Shown here: in pieces, positions 12,941 through 24,689 of the stretch
Numbering within the stretch: position 1 is the first letter of the stretch
Layout: each line of letters opens with the position of its first letter
NCBI GenBank assembly: GCA_035578905.1
Contig: JAQJVL010000059.1
Coordinates: 1,519,636 to 1,583,635, forward strand
DNA: 64,000 nucleotides
Source of the DNA: Stictocephala bisonia
Lineage: Eukaryota > Arthropoda > Insecta > Hemiptera > Membracidae
Direction: 5' to 3'
Position numbers and translations under genes: made by a program
Notes under the pieces: generated by a model
The model's input: the letters and a program-made list of their open reading frames with translations, nothing else
What the model was told of the DNA's origin: nothing
Databases searched by the model: none

Positions 12941-13110
12941 TTTTTATTTATTTATATACCATGCGAAGCCCAATGAACGCTGATTTGATAGGTTGGACTT
13001 TCTTTGTACCCAAACTTGTTTTATTATTTCAGAATGAATTTTCTTTCTTTCATCAGAACAAGTTGTTTCTCTCTTTTTTCTCTATCCCTCTGACCAAATT
13101 TCAAATAAAA
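12941..13110. other. AT-rich flank of the 87-bp satellite
   Basis: The sequence turns abruptly to T-rich DNA (TTTTTTATTTATTTATATACC) after the cut monomer. The 77-codon plus-strand frame starting at 12961 is hydrophobic low-complexity sequence, antisense to the RT tail below, and is not called a gene. Confidence 0.5.
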
Positions 13111-13114
13111 AACT

Positions 13115-13495
13115 TTTTTCTAAAAGTGTTCCTATTTAAAATGTTTGTTATACCTGCCATTTTTAGATCTTCTTTTACTGCAGATATCCATTGAATTGTT
13201 TTTGTTTTGGCCTAACTTCGGTTTTCATAAAATTATACAATTTGTTTTGTTAACCTACTAGATTTCATTCTTTTGATATGTCCGTACAATTTTAGTCTTC
13301 GTTTTTTCATGTCAGAATGTACGTATTTTAGTGTATTCTTCTATTTCTTTATTACTTCTAAGTCTAAAAGTGTGAATGTCAATGTTCATTGAACCTAGTA
13401 TTTTCCTAATAATCTTCCTTTCTCTTTTTTCATATGTTCAATGTCAGTTTTTCTGGTTAAAACTAACGTTTCAGCCCCATAAAGGCGTTCTGGTT
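13115..13495 (-). pseudogene. 3' fragment of an RTE/BovB-type RT polyprotein
   Basis: The minus strand reads RLYGAETLVLTRK, then KKRRLKLYGHIKRM-like residues, then VKEDLKMAGIT. This matches the conserved C-terminal tail of RTE-type retrotransposon polymerases, whose family pattern is YGAETWTLT...RRLKWFGHVxRM...DDVxxDLKxxGI. Stops and frame changes interrupt it. Only the extreme C-terminus is present, consistent with 5' truncation. Confidence 0.6.
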
Positions 13496-13499
13496 TATT

Positions 13500-13880
13500 T
13501 ACCGTATTATATTATCCGAGTTTTGTGTTTTATTGTAAATGTTTTTTGTTAAACTAAAAGCAGTTGCCATCTTTTGACAGCGATTGTAATGGCATTGCCA
13601 CGCGCAACGCCACCAAACGGCACTGAAAATTGACCTAGCTAGCCCTTGAATGATTACTTCTTGTGTAGTTATAATATTATTAAACTAAAGTTTGTACACG
13701 TATACTTCATTATGATGTACCTACGCGTGCTCTCTGCTGATAAAAAGGGCAAAATACAGTTAAAAAAAAAATAAATACAAACCATCTTAAAAACCAAGTA
13801 ATATATCACTTATCATTTTGCAATATTTCGATTGCATATGTATAAATGAACAAAACATTTTTCGTGGAGGTCACCCTCTT
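13500..13880. other. AT-rich DNA, nothing recognised
   Basis: No gene or repeat structure was seen. Confidence 0.45.
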
Positions 13881-13882
13881 GA

Positions 13883-14533
13883 CTATGCTAAACAATGTAG
13901 TTTTAAAATTGCAATGTAATATTTATAAATAAGACGAGAATTAGTAATCTTCCAGACCACTGAAATGAGGTTGGGAGAGGAGGTCCGGCGCTCCTTTAAA
14001 GTTACCATGAAGCAAAGAGATTCAAAGCTGTTAACGTCATTCGCCTGTCCCCGAACCGGTTTCCGAAGTAATATATGTTCCATCAAAGTTCTCTTAAGGC
14101 TAGTAAAGTCTATTTGTCGGGTCGGGATTAAAGCAAGAAAGCAGTTAATGTTATCCCTTACTATATGCATTTCAATTTTATTTGCCTGATACCTTAAGGA
14201 GATAACTCTAGAATTGGGTATTCCCGTATGTGCGCGAAGTATTCTCATCGAACGGGTTGAACTCAGTAAGTGCGTTGGTGAACAATTCTTTTTTAGAATA
14301 ATCCATTTCCCGATTAATCTGTCAACGCCACCAACTCTCTTCTTCAAAACAAAGCAGCCTGCTCTCTTGCATCCTCTTCTAGTGAAGGTCACCCAACTTC
14401 CCATCACCGACCTAACTACCAGAACAAGAGATACATGTGGAGAAAGTGACGATAACCAAGTGTCCCGCGCCGGTTTGTCCGCGTACTTAGTGAAGTGAAG
14501 TGTATTTAGATATGTATGAAGAGTTAGGAACAA
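13883..14533 (-). CDS. Unrecognised 216-residue open frame
   Basis: An uninterrupted 216-codon frame lies in non-repetitive sequence of moderate GC, just upstream of the 36/37-bp array. I do not recognise a family. The product would be basic, with a Cys pair near residues 55-61 (GCKRAGC) and no clear signal peptide or membrane segment. Two shorter overlapping frames lie on the plus strand, so chance or an unrecognised mobile-element fragment is possible. There is no splice or promoter evidence. Confidence 0.25.
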   Translation of the reverse strand: MFLTLHTYLNTLHFTKYADKPARDTWLSSLSPHVSLVLVVRSVMGSWVTFTRRGCKRAGCFVLKKRVGGVDRLIGKWIILKKNCSPTHLLSSTRSMRILRAHTGIPNSRVISLRYQANKIEMHIVRDNINCFLALIPTRQIDFTSLKRTLMEHILLRKPVRGQANDVNSFESLCFMVTLKERRTSSPNLISVVWKITNSRLIYKYYIAILKLHCLA

Positions 14534-14617
14534 CTTGGGGCTCAGCTACACAAAACATCGGCTTTTGAGCTCATACCGTCACAGGTCGGATCAGATTAAC
14601 CAATCAGCTCCAAGAAA

Positions 14618-17600
14618 GAGTCAATACCATTGTTAGTGTATGGGTAAGATGTAGAGTTAATACCACTGTACGTTTTCAGGTAGGAGGTAGAGTCAATACC
14701 ACTGTACGTGTTCAGGTAGGAGGTAGAGTCAATACCACTGTACGTGTTCAGGTAGGAGGTAGAGTCAATACCACTGTACGTGTTCAGGTAGGATGTAGAG
14801 TCAATACCACTGTACGTGTAAGGGTAGGATGTAGAGTTAATAGCACTGTACGTGTTCAGGATGAGGTAGTGTCAATACCACTATACGTCTTCGGGGTAGG
14901 AGGTAGAGTCAATAACACTGTACGATGTATGGGTAGAAAGTAGAGTCAATACCACTGTACGTGTACGGGTAGGATGTAGAGACAATACCACTGTACGTGT
15001 ACGGGTAGGATGTAGAATCAATACCACTCTACGATGTATGGGAAGAAGGTAGAATCAATACCACTGTACGATGTATGGTTAGAAGGTAGAATCAATACCA
15101 ATGTACGATGTATGGGTGGAAGGTAGAATCAATACCACTGTACGATGTATGGGTAGAAGGTAGAATCAATACCATTGTACGATGTATGGGTAGAAGATAG
15201 AGTCAATACCACTGTACGATGTATGGGTAGAAGGTAGCTTCAATACAACTGTACGATGTATGGGTAGTAGGTAGAGTCAAGTCCACTGTACGTGTTCGAG
15301 TAGAAGGTTGAGTCAATAACACTGTACGATGTATGGGTAGAAAGTAAAGTCAATACCACTGTACATGTACGGGTAGGATGTAGAGACAATACCACTGTAC
15401 GTGTACGGGTAGGATGTAGAATCAATACCACTGTACGATGTATGGGTAGAAGGTAGAGTCAATACCACTGTACGATGTATGGGTAGAAGGTAGAATCAAT
15501 ACCAATGTACGATGTATGGGTGGAAGGTAGAATCAATACCACTGTACGATGTATGGGTAGAAGGTAGAATCAATACCACTGTACGATGTATGGGTAGAAG
15601 GTAGAATCAATACCACTCTACGATATATGGGTTGAAGGTAGAGTCAATACCACCGTACGATGTATGGGTAGAAGGTAGAATCAATACCACTGTACGATGT
15701 ATGGGTAGTAGGTAGAGTCAATTCCACTGTACGTGTTCGATTAGGAGGTAGAGTCAATACCACTGTGCGATGTATGGGTAGTAGGTAGAGTCAATACCAC
15801 TGTATGTGTTCAGGTAGAAGGTAGAGTCAATACCACTGTATGTGTTCAGGTAGGAGGTAGAGTCAATTCCACTGTACGTGTTCAGGTAGTAGGTAGAGTC
15901 AATTCCACTGTACGTGTTCATGTAGAAGGTAGAGTCAATTCCACTGTACGTGTTCGGGTAGGAGGTAGGTTCAATTCCACTGTACGTGTTCAGGTAGGAG
16001 GTAGGTTCAATACCACTGTACGATGTGTGGGTAGTAGGTAGAGTCAATACCACTGTATGTGTTCAGGTAGGAGGTAGAGTCAATTCCACTGTACGTGTTT
16101 AGGTAGAAGGTAGAGTCAATTCCACTGTACGTGTTCGGGTAGGAGGTAGAGTCAATTCCACTGTACGTGTTCGGGTAGGAGGTAGGGTCAATACCACTGT
16201 ACGATGTTTGGGTAGTAGGTAGGTTCAATACCACTGTACATGTTCGGGTAGGAGGTAGGGTCAATACCACTGTACGATGTATGGGTAGTAGGTAGGTTCA
16301 ATACCACTGTACGATGTATGGGTAGTAGGTAGGTTCAATTCCACTGTACGTGTTCAGGTAGAAGGTAGAGTCAATACCACTATATGTGTTCAGGTAGGAG
16401 GTAGGTTCAATACCACTGTACGATGTATGGCTAGTAGGTAGAGTCAATACCACTGTATGTGTTCGGGTAGGAGGTAGGTTCAATACCACTGTACGATGTA
16501 TGGCTAGTAGGTAGAGTCAATTCCACTGTACATGTTCGGGTAGGAGGTAGGTTCAATACCACTCTACGATGTATGGCTAGTAGGTAGAGTCAATTCCACT
16601 GTATGTGTTCAGGTAGGAGGTAGGTTCAATACCACTGTACGATTTATGGGTAGTAGGTAGGTTCAATACCACTGTACGTGTTCGGGTAGGAGGTAGGTTC
16701 AATACCACTGTACGATGTATGGGTAGTAGGTAGGTTCAATACCACTGTACGTGTTCGGGTAGGAGGTAGGTTCAATACCACTGTACGATGTATGGGTAGT
16801 AGGTAGGTTCAATACCACTGTACGTGTTCGGGTAGGAGGTAGGTTCAATACCACTGTACGATGTATGGGTAGTAGGTAGGTTCAATACCACTGTATGTAT
16901 TCGGGTAGGAGGTAGGTTCAATACCACTGTACGATGTATGGGTAGTAGGTAGGTTCAATTCCACTGTACGTGTTCAGGTAGAAGGTAGAGTCAATACCAC
17001 TGTATGTGTTCAGGTAGGAGGTAGGTTCAATACCACTGTACGATGTATGGCTAGTAGGTAGAGTCAATACCACTGTATGTGTTCGGGTAGGAGGTAGGTT
17101 CAATACCACTGTACGATGTATGGGTAGTAGGTAGAGTCAATTCCACTGTACATGTTCGGGTAGGAGGTAGGTTCAATACCACTGTACGATGTATGGGTAG
17201 TAGGTAGGTTCAATACCACTGTATGTATTCGGGTAGGAGGTAGGTTCAATACCACTGTACGATGTATGGGTAGAAGGTAGAATCAATACCACTGTACGAT
17301 GTATGGGTAGTAGGTAGAGTCAATTCCACTGTACGTGTTCAGGTAGAAGGTAGAGTCAATACCACTGTACGATGTATGGGTAGTAGGTAGGTTCAATACC
17401 ACTCTATGTATTCGGGTAGGAGGTAGGTTCAATACCACTGTACGATGTATGGGTAGTAGGTAGGTTCAATACCACTGTATGTATTCGGGTAGGAGGTAGG
17501 TTCAATACCACTGTACGATGTATGGGTAGTAGGTAGGTTCAATTCCACTGTACGTGTTCAGGTAGAAGGTAGAGTCAATACCACTGTATGTGTTCAGGTA

Positions 17601-20600
17601 GTAGGTAGGTTCAATACCACTGTACGATGTATGGCTAGTAGGTAGAGTCAATACCACTGTATGTGTTCGGGTAGGAGGTAGGTTCAATACCACTCTACGA
17701 TGTATGGGTAGTAGGTAGAGTCAATTCCACTGTACATGTTCGGGTAGGAGGTAGGTTCAATACCACTGTACGATGTATGGGTAGTAGGTAGGTTCAATAC
17801 CACTGTATGTATTCGGGTAGGAGGTACGTTCAATACCACTGTACGATGTATGGGTAGTAGGTAGGTTCAATACCACTGTATGTATTCGGGTAGGAGGTAG
17901 GTTCAATACCACTGTACGATGTATGGGTAGTAGGTAGGTTCAATTCCACTGTACGATGTATGGGTAGTAAGTAGGTTCAATTCCACTGTACGTGTTCAGG
18001 TAGAAGGTAGAGTCAATACCACTGTATGTGTTCAGGTAGGAGGTAGGTTCAATACCACTGTACGATGTATGGCTAGTAGGTAGAGTCAATACCACTGTAT
18101 GTGTTCGGGTAGGAGGTAGGTTCAATACCACTGTACGATGTATGGGTAGTAGGTAGAGTCAATACCACTGTATGTGTTCAGGTAGGAGGTAGGTTCAATA
18201 CCACTGTACGATTTATGGGTAGTAGGTAGGTTCAATACCACTGTACGTGTTCGGGTAGGAGGTAGGTTCAATACCACTGTACGATGTATGGGTAGTAGGT
18301 AGAGTCAATTCCACTGTACATGTTCGGGTAGGGAGTAGGTTCAATACCACTGTACGATGTATGGGTAGTAGGTAGAGTCAATTCCACTGTACATGTTCGG
18401 GTAGAAGGTAGGTTCAATACCATTGTACGATGTATGGGTAGTAGGTAGGTTCAATTCCACTGTACGTGTTCGGGTAGGAAGTAGGTTCAATACCACTGTA
18501 CGATGTATGGGTAGTAGGTAGAGTCAATTCCACTGTACATGTTCGGGTAGGAGGTAGGTTCAATACCATTGTACGATGTATGGGTAGTAGGTAGAGTCAA
18601 TTCCACTGTACGTGTTCGGGTAGGAGGTAGGTTCAATACCACTGTACGATGTATGGGTAGTAGGTAGGTTCAATTCCACTGTACGTGTTCGGGTAGGAAG
18701 TAGGTTCAATACCATTGTACGATGTATGGGTAGTAGGTAGGTTCAATTCCACTGTACATGTTCGGGTAGGAGGTAGGTTCAATACAACTGTACGATGTAT
18801 GGGTAGTAGGTAGGTTCAATACCACTGTACGATGTATGGGTAGTAGGTAGGTTCAATACCACTGTATGTATTCGGGTAGGAGGTAGGTTCAATACCACTG
18901 TACGATGTTTGGGTAGTAGGTAGGTTCAATACCACTGTATGTATTCGGGTAGGAGGTAGGTTCAATACCACTGTACGATGTATGGGTAGTAGGTAGAGTC
19001 AATACCACTGTATGTGTTCAGGTAGAAGGTAGAGTCAATACCACTGTATGTGTTCGGGTAGGAGGTAGGTTCAATACCACTGTACGATGTATGGGTAGTA
19101 GGTAGGTTCAATACCACTGTACGATGTATGGGTAGTAGGTAGGTTCAATACCACTGTACGATGTATGGGTAGTAGGTAGGTTCAATACCACTGTACGATG
19201 TATGGGTAGTAGGTAGGTTCAATACCACTGTACATGTTCGGGTAGGAGGTAGGTTCAATACCACTGTACGATGTATGGGTAGTAGGTAGGTTCAATACCA
19301 CTGTACGATGTATGGGTAGTAGGTAGGTTCAATACCACTGTATGTATTCGGGTAGGAGGTAGGTTCAATACCACTGTACGATGTATGGGTAGTAGGTAGG
19401 TTCAATACCACTGTATGTATTCGGGTAGGAGGTAGGTTCAATACCACTGTACGATGTATGGGTAGTAGGTAGGTTCAATACCACTGTACGATGTATGGGT
19501 AGTAGGTAGGTTCAATACCACTGTACGATGTATGGGTAGTAGGTAGGTTCAATACCACTGTACGATGTATGGGTAGTAGGTAGGTTCAATACCACTGCAT
19601 GTGTTCAGGTAGGAGGTAGGTTCAATACCACTGTACGATGTATGGGTAGTAGGTAGAGTCAATACCACTGTATGTATTCGGGTAGGAGGTAGGTTCAATA
19701 CCACTGTACGATGTATGGGTAGTAGGTAGGTTCAATACCACTGCATGTGTTCAGGTAGGAGGTAGGTTCAATACCACTGTACGATGTATGGGTAGTAGGT
19801 ATAGTCAATACCACTGTATGTATTCGGGTAGGAGGTAGGTTCAATACCACTGTACGATGTATGGGTAGTAGGTAGGTTCAATACCACGGTACGATGTATG
19901 GGTAGTAGGTAGAGTCAATACCACTGTACGATGTATGGGTAGTAGGTAGGTTCAATTCCACTGTACATGTTCGGGTAGGAGGTAGGTTTAATACCACTGT
20001 ACGATGTATGGGTAGTAGGTAGGTTCAATACCACTGTACGATGTATGGGTAGTAGGTAGGTTCAATACCACTGTATGTATTCGGGTAGGAGGTAGGTTCA
20101 ATACCACTGTACGATGTATGGGTAGTAGGTAGGTTCAATGCCACTGTATGTATTCGGGTAGGAGGTAGGTTCAATACCACTGTACGATGTATGGGTAGTA
20201 GGTAGAGTCAATACCACTGTATGTGTTCAGGTAGAATGTAGAGTCAATACCACTGTATGTGTTCGGGTAGGAGGTAGGTTCAATACCACTGTACGATGTA
20301 TGGGTAGTAGGTAGGTTCAATACCACTGTACGATGTATGGGTAGTAGGTAGAGTCAATACCACTGTATGTGTTCAGGTAGAAGGTAGAGTCAATACCACT
20401 GTATGTATTCGGGTAGTAGGTAGAGTCAATACCACTGTATGTATTCGGGTAGGAGGTAGGTTCAATACCACTGTACGATGTATGGGTAGTAGGTAGGTTC
20501 AATACCACTGTACGATGTATGGGTAGTAGGTAGGTTCAATACCACTGCATGTGTTCAGGTAGGAGGTAGGTTCAATACCACTGTACGATGTATGGGTAGT

Positions 20601-22845
20601 AGGTAGAGTCAATACCACTGTATGTATTCGGGTAGGAGGTAGGTTCAATACCACTGTACGATGTATGGGTAGTAGGTAGAGTCAATACCACTGTATGTAT
20701 TCGGGTAGGAGGTAGGTTCAATACCACTGTACGATGTATGGGTAGTAGGTAGGTTCAATACCACTGTATGTATTCGGGTAGGAGGTAGGTTCAATACCAC
20801 TGTACGATGTATGGGTAGTAGGTAGGTTCAATACCACTGTACGATGTATGGGTAGTAGGTAGAGTCAATACCACTGCATGTGTTCAGGTAGGAGGTAGAG
20901 TCAATACCACTGTACGTGTTCAGGTAGGAGGTAGGTTCAATACCACTGTACGATGTATGGGTAGTAGGTAGGTTCAATACCACTGTATGTATTCGGGTAG
21001 GAGGTAGGTTCAATACCACTGTACGATGTATGGGTAGTAGGTAGAGTCAATACCACTGTATGTATTCGGGTAGGAGGTAGGTTCAATACCACTGTATGTA
21101 TTCGGGTAGGAGGTAGGTTCAATACCACTGTACGATGTATGGGTAGTGGGTAGAGTCAATACCACTGTATGTATTCGGGTAGGAGGTAGGTTCAATACCA
21201 CTGTATGTATTCGGGTAGGAGGTAGGTTCAATACCACTGTACGATGTATGGGTAGTAGGTAGAGTCAGTTCCACTGTACGTGTTCGGGTAGGAGGTAGGT
21301 TCAATACCATTGTACGATGTATGGGTAGTAGGTAGAGTCAATTCCACTGTACGATGTATGGGTAGTAGGTAGAGTCAGTTCCACTGTATGTGTTCGGGTA
21401 GGAGGTAGGTTCAATACCACTGTACGATGTATGGGTAGTAGGTAGAGTCAGTTCCACTGTACGTGTTCGGGTAGGAGGTAGGTTCAATACCATTGTACGA
21501 TGTATGGGTAGTAGGTAGAGTCAATTCCACTGTACGATGTATGGGTAGTAGGTAGAGTCAATTCCACTGTATGTGTTTGGGTAGGAGGTAGGTTTAATAC
21601 CACTGTACGATGTATGGGTAGTAGGTAGAGTCAGTTCCACTGTATGTATTCGGTTAGGAGGTAGGTTCAATACCACTGTACGATGTATGGGTAGTAGGTA
21701 GAGTCAGTTCCACTGTATGTATTCGGGTAGGAGGTAGGTTCAATACTACTGTACGATGTATGGCTAGTAGGTAGAGTCAATTCCACTGCATGTGTTCAGG
21801 TAGGAGGTAGGTTCAATACCACTGTACGATGTATGGGTAGTAGGTAGAGTCAGTTCCACTGTATGTGTTCAGGTAGGAGGTAGAGTCAATACCACTGTAC
21901 GTGTTCAGGTAGGAGGTAGGTTCAATACCACTGTACGATGTATGGCTAGTAGGTAGAGTCAATTCCACTGCATGTGTTCAGGTAGGAGGTAGGTTCAATA
22001 CCACTGTACGATGTATGGGTAGTAGGTAGAGTCAGTTCCACTGTATGTATTCGGGTAGGAGGTAGGTTCAATACCACTGTACGATGTATGGGTAGTAGGT
22101 AGAGTCAGTTCCACTGCATGTGTTCAGGTAGGAGGTAGAGTCAATACCACTGTACGTGTTCAGTTAGGAGGTAGGTTCAATACCACTGTACGATGTATGG
22201 CTAGTAGGTAGAGTCAATTCCACTGTATGTGTTCGGGTAGGAGGTAGGTTCAATACCACTGTACGATGTATGGCTAGTAGGTAGAGTCAGTTCCACTGTA
22301 TGTGTTCGGGTAGGAGGTAGGTTCAATACCACTGTATGTATTCGGGTAGGAGGTAGGTTCAATACCACTGTACGATGTATGGGTAGTAGGTAGAGTCAAT
22401 ACCACTGCATGTGTTCAGGTAGGAGGTAGGTTCAATACCACTGTATGTATTCGGGTAGGAGGTAGGTTCAATACCACTGTACGATGTATGGCTAGTAGGT
22501 AGAGTCAGTTCCACTGTATGTGATCGGGTAGGAGGTAGGTTCAATACCACTGTATGTATTCGGGTAGGAGGTAGGTTCAATACCACTGTACGATGTATGG
22601 ATAGGAGGTAGAGTCAATACCACTGTACGTGTTCAGTTAGGAGGTAGGTTCAATACCACTGTACGATGTATGGCTAGTACGTAGAGTCAATTCCACTGTA
22701 TGTGTTCGGGTAGGAGGTAGGTTCAATACCACTGTACGATGTATGGGTAGTAGGTAGAGTCAATTCCACTGTACATGTTCGGGTAGGAGGTAGGTTCAAT
22801 ACCACTGTACGATGTATGGCTAGTAGGTAGAGTCAATTCCACTGT
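14618..22845 (+). repeat. 8.2-kb minisatellite of 36- and 37-bp units (about 225 copies)
   Basis: Two related unit types intermix. The 36-mer is GTAGAGTCAATACCACTGTA, CGTGTTCAGG, TAGGAG; the 37-mer is GTAGGTTCAATACCACTGTA, CGATGTATGG, GTAGTAG. In the right two-thirds they often alternate as 73-bp dimers. In the left third, runs of one type are common. Repeated frames of about 63-99 codons on the minus strand (SYSGIEPTSY, NTYSGIDSTYY periodicity) arise from the repeat and shift frame at each 37-mer; I do not call them genes. The array ends at about 22845 within a unit. Confidence 0.97.
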
Positions 22846-23935
22846 ATGATGATGGTAACGGTAAAACATTTTAATATTAGTCTTTATGGAGAATAGATGC
22901 AAGCTCAGAAAGCCTAATAATTTCCATTTTATTCTCAATGTGAAACTTAAAATAAAAAGTAAATACATAGAAAACTGTAATAAATGAACAGGTCTTTCTG
23001 TAGGTCTTTGTAAAACCAATACATAAGCAAAATTTCGGCTTAATACAACAAATTAAATTTTAGTGATATAAAAATTATTCGCAAACTAAACAAAACTGGG
23101 TAAAAAACCAACGTACCAAACAGTTTAGAGATTGTAATACTATATTCATATCAACATGGAGAAAAAAAGCCAAAAAGTTTATGAAGTTAAAATAAATTCC
23201 ACTGCTGAGAAAAATTACCTTTAAAGTTTAAACATTTTCTATTTTTCTTGAATAAAATTAATTTTTTGTACAGCTATTTCTGACAATTTTTTGGAAAATA
23301 CTTTAATGTAGTTAATAAATTCCATATCATAGGGCATTCCCTTTGAAAGTGTATAAAGTTGACTTCGTTTGTAATTGTCTGTCGACAATACAGAATCAAC
23401 ACAACTCGACAATTCCTTTTTCCATAGTTGCACTACATAGACTAGTTATTTTCTCAATCTAAATAACATCTTAAACTTTTACAAGTTATGAAACTAGATA
23501 AAAATGTTCAATATTTTGTGTATAATGGAATTTTTATTTTACTTAGTTATGCTATATTGTTTACCAGATGACCCCTACCTCTTTTTTGTGTACAAAAATA
23601 ACTGTCCAAGATATAACGAGTCATAACAATTTTCTTTTTCCCTAAAGGTGTAATAATTTATTATTATTAGATAGCCTGGTTCAGTAGGAATACAATGACA
23701 CCAAATATAAGTAGATTTATACAATCATACTATTTTCTATGATTATTTGACAAAATTATCTACAAATGTGTGAAACATTACTAGACGGTATAGGACAATC
23801 TATTTGACAGTTCGAGGGTTAAATAATTAAAACTATTATCCGATAACTTTAAGTCAGAAATAGATATTACAAAAAATGAATTCTACTAAAAAAAGTTAGA
23901 AAGTTGTTAAAGTTGGGTTTTCTCAGCAATGGAGA
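22846..23935. other. AT-rich DNA with a small unrecognised frame
   Basis: A 64-codon minus-strand frame (23239-23433) is the longest outside the array edge. It has no recognised domain and no neighbouring exon that I can see. Nothing else is supported. Confidence 0.45.
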
Positions 23936-23939
23936 ATTA

Positions 23940-24240
23940 TTAACAATCTAACAAGTAGACTAGTAGCAGAGATATTGTATTAATTGCATTGAGCTGGATA
24001 ATTGGATGGTGATAACAGAACCGCTTGCTGTCGCTCAAGCAATCATCAACCATCTTATCTGGTTGCAGTTTGGTCAACCAAGTACAATCACTGAATTGTC
24101 TGAAGTAGCCTAGTAGCAGAGATAATTGTATTGATTGCATTGAACTGGATAATTGGATGGTGATAACAGAACATCTTGCTATCGCTGAAGCAATCAACAA
24201 CCATCTTATCTTATGCAGTTTGGCCAACGGAGTACAATCA
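23940..24240 (+). repeat. 150-bp tandem duplication (two copies)
   Basis: TAGTAGCAGAGAT begins at 23961 and again at 24111. The following sequence (GCATTGAGCTGGATAATTGG, then GGTGATAACAGAAC, then AACCATCTTATCT) is about 90% shared. The two copies abut directly, and the second runs into the RT fragment at 24240. Confidence 0.85.
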
Positions 24241-24425
24241 ATGATGGACAATCATCTGATTTCCTTATTCATAGCCCCTACCTCACAACCTCAGTAAAAG
24301 AAGTTAAAACAGTTTTGCTTACTTTGAAAAATAATGGATCTAACGTTTACGATAATTTTAGCGTCAACTTATTAAAACATATTATCGATGACATTGGTCC
24401 TGTGCTAGAGTATATAGGTGAATAA
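24240..24425 (+). pseudogene. Short pre-RT fragment of a non-LTR retrotransposon
   Basis: The frame contains TSVKEVKTVLLTLKNNGS, then VYDNFSVNLLKHIIDDIG, then PVLEYI. This matches the segment just before the RT palm in CR1/Jockey-type polymerases (EV...I..LK...S.G.D.I...LLK.I...I..PL..I). It stops at 24423-24425 before any palm motif, so only about 60 residues remain. Confidence 0.65.
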
Positions 24426-24589
24426 TAGACGTTTGTGCTAACGTATCTAATTTGACAGTACCTAATTAAAAAAAATATATGAATTTTTTTTAAATTAGAC
24501 AATTAAATATATATAAAAGCTGACTTTTTAACATTGTCTTCTCACTTCTTAAATATGTATTCATTGTAAACACTCATTGAAACTAAGAA

Positions 24590-24680
24590 CCTGGTGGAAG
24601 GGTCATTACCAACGTACATGCATGGGTGAATGGGAGGGTCATTACCAGTACGTGGGTGAGAGAAGTGTCATAACGTCTGT
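24590..24680 (+). repeat. Diverged solo copies of the 36/37-bp minisatellite
   Basis: GGTCATTACCAACGTACATG, then CATGGGTGAATGGGAG, then GGTCATTACCAGTACGTGGG align with the array pattern GGTTCAATACCACTGTACG...ATGGGTAGTAG at about one unit of spacing. They lie 1.75 kb from the array edge. Confidence 0.55.
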
Positions 24681-24689
24681 ATATTTAGT

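Noticed and set aside
14618..22845. Many 63-99-codon frames with SYSGIEPTSY-like repeats
   Set aside because: They arise from 36-bp units and break at each 37-bp unit. The same region gives the same peptide in different registers, as expected for a non-coding repeat.
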